Origin: CALOFP01 sp942492635
Lineage (GTDB): Bacteria; UBP6; UBA1177; CALOFP01
Assembly: GCA_942492635.1 (NCBI GenBank)
Contig: CALOFP010000002.1
Location: forward strand, 1,116,001 to 1,180,000
Reading direction: 5' to 3'
DNA length: 64,000 bases
This document shows positions 60,040 through 64,000 of this stretch, in pieces (the first letter of the stretch is position 1; every line of letters begins with the position of its first letter). The translations under genes and the position numbers were made by a program. The notes beneath the pieces are model-generated. The model had not been told where the DNA came from and did no database searches. It saw only the letters and a list, made by a program, of their open reading frames with translations.

Positions 60040-62874
60040 ATGGAGCGCTTTTTCCGGTTTTTCAACATCAGGGAAGGCGAGAGATCGCGGGCGATACTTC
60101 TTTTTGCCTACCAGTTTCTTGTAGTCGCAATTCTCGTTCAGGGGAGAATCATAAGGGACACTCTGTTTCTCAAGCGTTTCGACGTTCGTTTTCTTCCCCT
60201 GATGTACATATGTTACGCAATCGTTGTGCCTCTGCTTACATTCATATACACCAAGAAAAGCGGATACTTCAGGCTCGACACTCTTATCAAGGGGGTTCTT
60301 TCCCTTTCCGGAATTTCTACATTGGCTCTTATCCTTCTAATAAAAATGGGGTGGGTAATGAGCTATCCGCTACTCTACATTTTTGTGGATATCATGGGAG
60401 CCTTCATAATGTTTCAGTTCTGGAGTTTCACGAACGACATGTTCGACTCCAGGGAAGCCAAGAGGGTATTCGGCTTTCTGGGTACCGGAGGCGTTCTTGC
60501 AAGTTTCGTCGCAGGTATCGGAATTAAGAAACTTGTCGCCTTTATCAGTATAGAGAATATTCTCTTTATAAATATTCTATTCATGGGAGCCTGCTATCTC
60601 ATTGTCAGCTCCATGGGGAAAAAATACCGTTCACGCCTTCAGCGGGGACTTCTTGTAAAGTCTGGCGTGAGCGTAAGGAAGAGAAGGCTGGGAAGAGTTT
60701 TCTCCTCCCCGTACGTAAAACAGATCGCAATTATAACATCATTCATATTCATCATAGTTACAGTTGTCGATTATCAGTTCAAAATTGCCGCCAAAGACTA
60801 TTTCAATGAGACTGAACTGGCGGTGTTTTTCGGTGCGATTTATGCAATTTTCGGAGGCGGTCTCTCATTCATATTCCAATCGCTCCTCACCTCCAGGCTT
60901 CTGAAAGTGGGAATATTTCTCAGCCTCTCGATTTTGCCGGCCATGATAACCGGGTTTTCGACATTTTTTCTTTTTTATCCAGTCATCTGGCTGATTACAT
61001 TGGCAAAGGCAAGCGATTCCACTTTCCGCTATACAATAAACGACTCGGCCATGCAGCTGCTCTATATTCCCCTCCATCGATCCGTCAGGAGGGAGGCCAA
61101 GGCGGTTGTGGACGGCATCGTAAAGCCGTTTTTCACAGGACTCGCCGGTCTCGGTATCTTCTTTCTCAAATCAAGCGCCTTCAACGGAAGAATTCTCACT
61201 CTTGCGGTGGTTCTTCTCGGAATTGCCTGGCTCGCTGCAATATTCGTTATCAGACGGGAGTATCTTTCCGTTCTCATGGAGACCATAAAGAAGAAACGGT
61301 TCGGAGGAGACGATCTTGAAATAAAGAAGGATATGGTCGAATCTATTGTGGGAGAGGCCATCAACTCCAGGAATGAGGATGAACTTTTGATGGCTCTTGA
61401 CATGATCGAGAGGCGGGGTCTTATCCACATGGGAAAGTACTTCGTCCCTATTCTCAACGTTCCCTCCATACGCGTGAAGAAGAGAATTCTTTCAATTCTC
61501 AGGAGAATGGAATCGAGAATCTACAGCTACGACATAATGAAACTGACAAGGGACGAGGACAACGAGGTTGTGAGGGAGGCCATACTCACCTACGGTCATA
61601 CGATGATGGAAAGATCTATAAAGTACATATCTTCCTTCCTCGATCACGATGACCTCAGAGTTCGTTCAGCCGTCGTGGTCGCCCTTATCCGTTATTGCGG
61701 AATCAACGGAATTATGGTTGCAGCACCCCATCTCAAAGCCCTTGTCGAATCGGAAAAGACGGAGGAACGCTCAACTGCGGCATACATTCTGGGAGAGATC
61801 GGCCAGAAGAATCTTGAACAGCAGCTTTTTGCACTTTTGAACGACGCGGAGGCTCCGATCAGAAGGGAGGCGATAAGGGCCGCAAGGAAAATAGGAAGTT
61901 CAGCCTTCATCCCGACACTTTTTTACAAACTTCTAGACAGGGAAACGGGGCTCGATGCCCTCAATTCTTTGGCATCGTATGGAGAAAAGGTGCTCAATCC
62001 CGCCTCGGACATTCTTAGAAACAATATCGATACACAGGACCTGAAAATCAAGGTCGTCAGGATGCTGGGATATCTTCATACAAGGGAGTCCGCGGAACTG
62101 CTTCTAGAAACTCTCGATTCTAAAAGCGAAGGAATTAGAAATGCGGTTCTCAAGAGTCTTAGGAAGATCGTTTCTGCCAAAAGCGAGCTTACCCTCGATA
62201 TGGAACTTTTGAAGAAGTACCTGTTCAAGGAGTTTTACCATTTTTTCCAGATGCACTACTTCTACGGAAAAATTTCCAGGAAGCTCGATGTTCCCTACCT
62301 TCGGGACGTAATAGAGGAGAAGAAAAACTCCTCTTTTGAGAGACTATTTTCCATTCTCGGTCTCATGTACGGAATAGAGGTGTTCGACACCATCCATTTC
62401 TATGTAACACAGGAACATGTTTCAAAGGAGCAGAAGAGCAACGCCATAGAGATTATCGACAACCTTGTCGAGAAGGATATCAGGAAAATTCTGGTTCCCC
62501 TGATAGAAACCGAGGATCGTCGTGATATTCTCAAACTGGGTTTCCAGAGTTTCAAGATCGAGGTGATGGGCTTTGAAAAAATACTGGAGTCTTTCCTGAT
62601 TGACGGCAGTGAGTGGGTGAGGGCGGCCACGCTTCACCTAGTGGCAAGGGCAAATATCATTAATCTTGCCTCACGCATACGAATATTTCTTTACGACCCT
62701 TCACCGATTGTTCGAGAAAGCGCTCTATTTGCATCATTCAACATGGGGCTCAAAATTGCGGAAGATGATCTACTTTCACTTAAGGGTGATGAGAGTCCTA
62801 TTGTTTCGGATTATGCCGGTTTTATAGAAAACAGAATTGCAGAAGAGAGGAAATTCGATGCTGACTACAGTTGA
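60040..62874 (+). CDS. Nucleotide-carrier (ATP/ADP translocase)-like membrane protein with HEAT repeats
   Basis: A 944-residue protein. Residues about 1-425 hold about eleven to twelve membrane helices resembling the Npt/NTT nucleotide translocase branch of the major facilitator superfamily (GRIIRDTLFLKRF at the first loop, SFTNDMFDSREAKRVFGFLGTGG in the middle, SDSTFRYTINDSAMQLLYIPL late). Residues about 430-940 are HEAT-like repeats (DNEVVREAILTYGHTMM, DLRVRSAVVVALIRY, STAAYILGEIGQ, APIRREAIRAARKIG). Free-living bacteria have such carriers with unknown substrates, so nucleotide exchange is only one option. Its 3' end overlaps the next gene, which encodes a cyclic-nucleotide-binding domain, by 17 bases. 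The two are a single chain in some related proteins by recall. Confidence 0.85.
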   Translation: MERFFRFFNIREGERSRAILLFAYQFLVVAILVQGRIIRDTLFLKRFDVRFLPLMYICYAIVVPLLTFIYTKKSGYFRLDTLIKGVLSLSGISTLALILLIKMGWVMSYPLLYIFVDIMGAFIMFQFWSFTNDMFDSREAKRVFGFLGTGGVLASFVAGIGIKKLVAFISIENILFINILFMGACYLIVSSMGKKYRSRLQRGLLVKSGVSVRKRRLGRVFSSPYVKQIAIITSFIFIIVTVVDYQFKIAAKDYFNETELAVFFGAIYAIFGGGLSFIFQSLLTSRLLKVGIFLSLSILPAMITGFSTFFLFYPVIWLITLAKASDSTFRYTINDSAMQLLYIPLHRSVRREAKAVVDGIVKPFFTGLAGLGIFFLKSSAFNGRILTLAVVLLGIAWLAAIFVIRREYLSVLMETIKKKRFGGDDLEIKKDMVESIVGEAINSRNEDELLMALDMIERRGLIHMGKYFVPILNVPSIRVKKRILSILRRMESRIYSYDIMKLTRDEDNEVVREAILTYGHTMMERSIKYISSFLDHDDLRVRSAVVVALIRYCGINGIMVAAPHLKALVESEKTEERSTAAYILGEIGQKNLEQQLFALLNDAEAPIRREAIRAARKIGSSAFIPTLFYKLLDRETGLDALNSLASYGEKVLNPASDILRNNIDTQDLKIKVVRMLGYLHTRESAELLLETLDSKSEGIRNAVLKSLRKIVSAKSELTLDMELLKKYLFKEFYHFFQMHYFYGKISRKLDVPYLRDVIEEKKNSSFERLFSILGLMYGIEVFDTIHFYVTQEHVSKEQKSNAIEIIDNLVEKDIRKILVPLIETEDRRDILKLGFQSFKIEVMGFEKILESFLIDGSEWVRAATLHLVARANIINLASRIRIFLYDPSPIVRESALFASFNMGLKIAEDDLLSLKGDESPIVSDYAGFIENRIAEERKFDADYS

Positions 62875-63289
62875 AAAGGTGATGATTCTTAGAAATGTTG
62901 AACTTTTTCGCGAAATACCGGGTGAGGTTCTCTCTGATATCGCTTTTTTCGTTGAAGAGGTTCGCTATGAAAAGGGGGACTACGTTGTTACTGAGGGTGA
63001 TGTGGGTACTGAGTTGTTCATCGTAGTGGAGGGGGCACTCAATGTTGTTGAGGGAAATCAGAATGTCGGTGAACTGACGGAGGGAAGCTGTTTCGGGGAG
63101 ATGGCAATAATCGACAGTTACCGTGTGGAGGCCTCTGTCGTCGTCGAAAGCTCAGCCAGACTGATCCGAATCTCGAAAAACGATTTTCAGGATATCCTCG
63201 TTCAGAGGGAGGAGGTTGCTCTCGGGGTAATAAGGGAGCTTTGCCGGAGAATTCGTACGCTCGAAACAGAACTGAAAAAGCAATTCTGA
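62858..63289 (+). CDS. Single-domain cyclic-nucleotide-binding protein
   Basis: A 143-residue protein made of one CRP-type cNMP-binding domain with no DNA-binding domain. YEKGDYVVTEGDVGTELFIVVEGALNV is the N-terminal beta-roll. CFGEMAIIDSYRVEASVV is the phosphate-binding cassette, keeping Gly, Glu and the Arg that contacts the cyclic phosphate. AGAGAGG at 62844-62850 sets the ATG at 62858, inside the end of the carrier gene, so the two are coupled. It may be a regulatory subunit for that membrane protein (inference). Confidence 0.88.
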   Translation: MLTTVEKVMILRNVELFREIPGEVLSDIAFFVEEVRYEKGDYVVTEGDVGTELFIVVEGALNVVEGNQNVGELTEGSCFGEMAIIDSYRVEASVVVESSARLIRISKNDFQDILVQREEVALGVIRELCRRIRTLETELKKQF

Positions 63290-63383
63290 TCCACGGTTCA
63301 GCAGCAAGAAGAATCTCGAACTATCTTCGACTTTTCATAAACTAAGACCCTTTCCTGTCTCGCTTCTCTTGAAAAGATGCCGA

Positions 63384-64000
63384 TTACCAATCGGTTTCAC
63401 TTCTCCACTCCTTCATTCCGCCTTTTAATACGGATACATCGGGAAAACCCGCCTTTTTAAGAATTTTTGCTGCAACCGCAGCCCTCGCTCCCATGTGACA
63501 CACGGTAACGATAGGGCGATTTCGATAGATCTCCAGAGTATTCAAGTTCGAGCTCAGCTCCTGAAGCGGAATATGGACGATTCCATCTATATAACCTTCT
63601 ATACCCAGAAGTTCATTAGCCTCTCGGACGTCTATAAGTACCGGTTTGTATTCCGATTTGAGGAGATTCATCAGCTCTTTTTTTTCAATGTGGTCAACAT
63701 GGATTTCGTTGACACTCACACCCATTGTTCCGGCCACCTCGCATGCAGGGAGGTCCGTGGGAATCCAGACAGATGTTGGATCCAAGGCACATGAGTAGTT
63801 GGCGTTAATAACATCTTTCATCCAATCGACCGGTTTCAGAGCCAGAGAGTCGATGTATTCTACAAACTCCTCTCTATCGAAATCTCCCATGTGGGGGTTC
63901 TCCTTTTTCTGTCTTCCGAGAGCCGAAGGTTTCCTGCCCCTGTAGTCATGCGCCGGATAGACAATCAGGTTGTCATCCAGAGTTTTAAGTCGCTGCAGAC
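63384..64000 (-). CDS. Persulfide dioxygenase (ETHE1-like)-rhodanese fusion, C-terminal part
   Basis: The open frame continues to the right edge without a start, so the gene is partial. At the edge it reads NLIVYPAHDYRGR and then ALGRQKKENPH, the C-terminal metal-site region of ETHE1-type metallo-beta-lactamase persulfide dioxygenases. After about 75 residues of linker a rhodanese domain follows (KPVLIDVREANELLGIEGYI...), with active-site loop VTVCHMGARAAVA (catalytic Cys) and LKGGMKEWR near the end. Together these oxidise glutathione- or CoA-type persulfides and move sulfane sulfur. An internal ATG at 63890 has an AGGAGA site, but it cuts into the first domain, so I do not take it as the start. 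Confidence 0.88.
   Translation of the reverse strand, partial: LQRLKTLDDNLIVYPAHDYRGRKPSALGRQKKENPHMGDFDREEFVEYIDSLALKPVDWMKDVINANYSCALDPTSVWIPTDLPACEVAGTMGVSVNEIHVDHIEKKELMNLLKSEYKPVLIDVREANELLGIEGYIDGIVHIPLQELSSNLNTLEIYRNRPIVTVCHMGARAAVAAKILKKAGFPDVSVLKGGMKEWRSETDW

Noticed and set aside
63384..63890. Stand-alone 168-residue rhodanese starting at ATG 63890
   Set aside because: The frame stays open to the window edge and the upstream residues match the end of an ETHE1-type domain, so the ATG is internal.
1..64000. CRISPR arrays, insertion sequences, prophage or defence genes
   Set aside because: No regularly spaced direct repeats, transposase, integrase, capsid or defence-type domain was recognised on either strand.

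Overview
The window is an ordinary-looking chromosomal segment (about 46 supported protein genes, one tRNA, no rRNA, phage, IS element or CRISPR array) from a Gram-negative, motile, probably anaerobic or facultative bacterium. Lipoproteins with clear lipoboxes, a chemotaxis operon, an MscS channel and periplasm-directed proteins indicate two membranes. The Cys-rich repeats of the lipoprotein at 4072-5454 and the HQWRQP-type histidine kinase resemble those of Myxococcota/Bradymonadota and other former Deltaproteobacteria. This placement is a low-confidence inference. Genes use ATG, GTG and TTG starts with strong GGAGG sites, and TTG starts dnaG and rpsT.

Layout. 1-452: the 5' part of glyQ, leaving on the minus strand. 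772-5454: a beta-propeller/GGDEF sensor and a Cys-rich lipoprotein. 5964-14744: a tight operon for alpha-glucan and sugar-phosphate metabolism (AIM24-like protein, phosphoglucomutase/phosphomannomutase, glgC, two GH57 enzymes, galT-like). 14948-17714: a two-component pair, a PAS histidine kinase and an NtrC-type sigma-54 activator. 18055-25852: a chemotaxis operon in which CheA is split into a separate Hpt protein and a kinase core, followed by cheW, mcp, cheR, cheB and cheD. A near-consensus -24/-12 element lies in front of it. 26300-28484: LD-carboxypeptidase, a TPR membrane protein and a small DUF1858-like protein. 28866-33058 (minus): three overlapping genes for an NAD(P)H-linked iron-sulfur flavoprotein complex. 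33272-37313: dnaG-rpoD, then rpsT. 37325-43267: hutI, a lipoprotein, rsfS-rlmH-gpmI, tRNA-Lys and gpmA. 43312-46140 (minus): OsmC-like, DHH phosphoesterase and MscS. 46312-52146: a giant coiled-coil protein, an acylating aldehyde dehydrogenase and speD. 52695-59284: a hybrid-kinase-like protein with a degenerate kinase core, an acyl ligase-ACP-acyltransferase fusion and a second MCP. 59566-63289: trmL, a nucleotide-carrier/HEAT protein and a cyclic-nucleotide-binding protein. The right edge holds the C-terminal part of a persulfide dioxygenase-rhodanese fusion.

Points of most interest: (i) a family of four structured non-coding repeats placed after plus-strand stop codons (3.7, 5.5 and 25.9 kb, the last in tandem), one supplying the cheD stop codon; (ii) the split CheA with a candidate sigma-54 promoter next to its likely activator; (iii) a membrane hybrid 'kinase' lacking the phospho-accepting His and ATP-binding boxes but keeping an intact receiver; (iv) a knottin-like six-Cys tail on a bacterial lipoprotein; (v) a NuoE-NuoF-[2Fe-2S/GltD/ferredoxin] cluster with no catalytic hydrogenase or dehydrogenase subunit; (vi) a one-polypeptide acyl activation and transfer enzyme. 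I did not find a completely novel multi-gene defence or mobile system.
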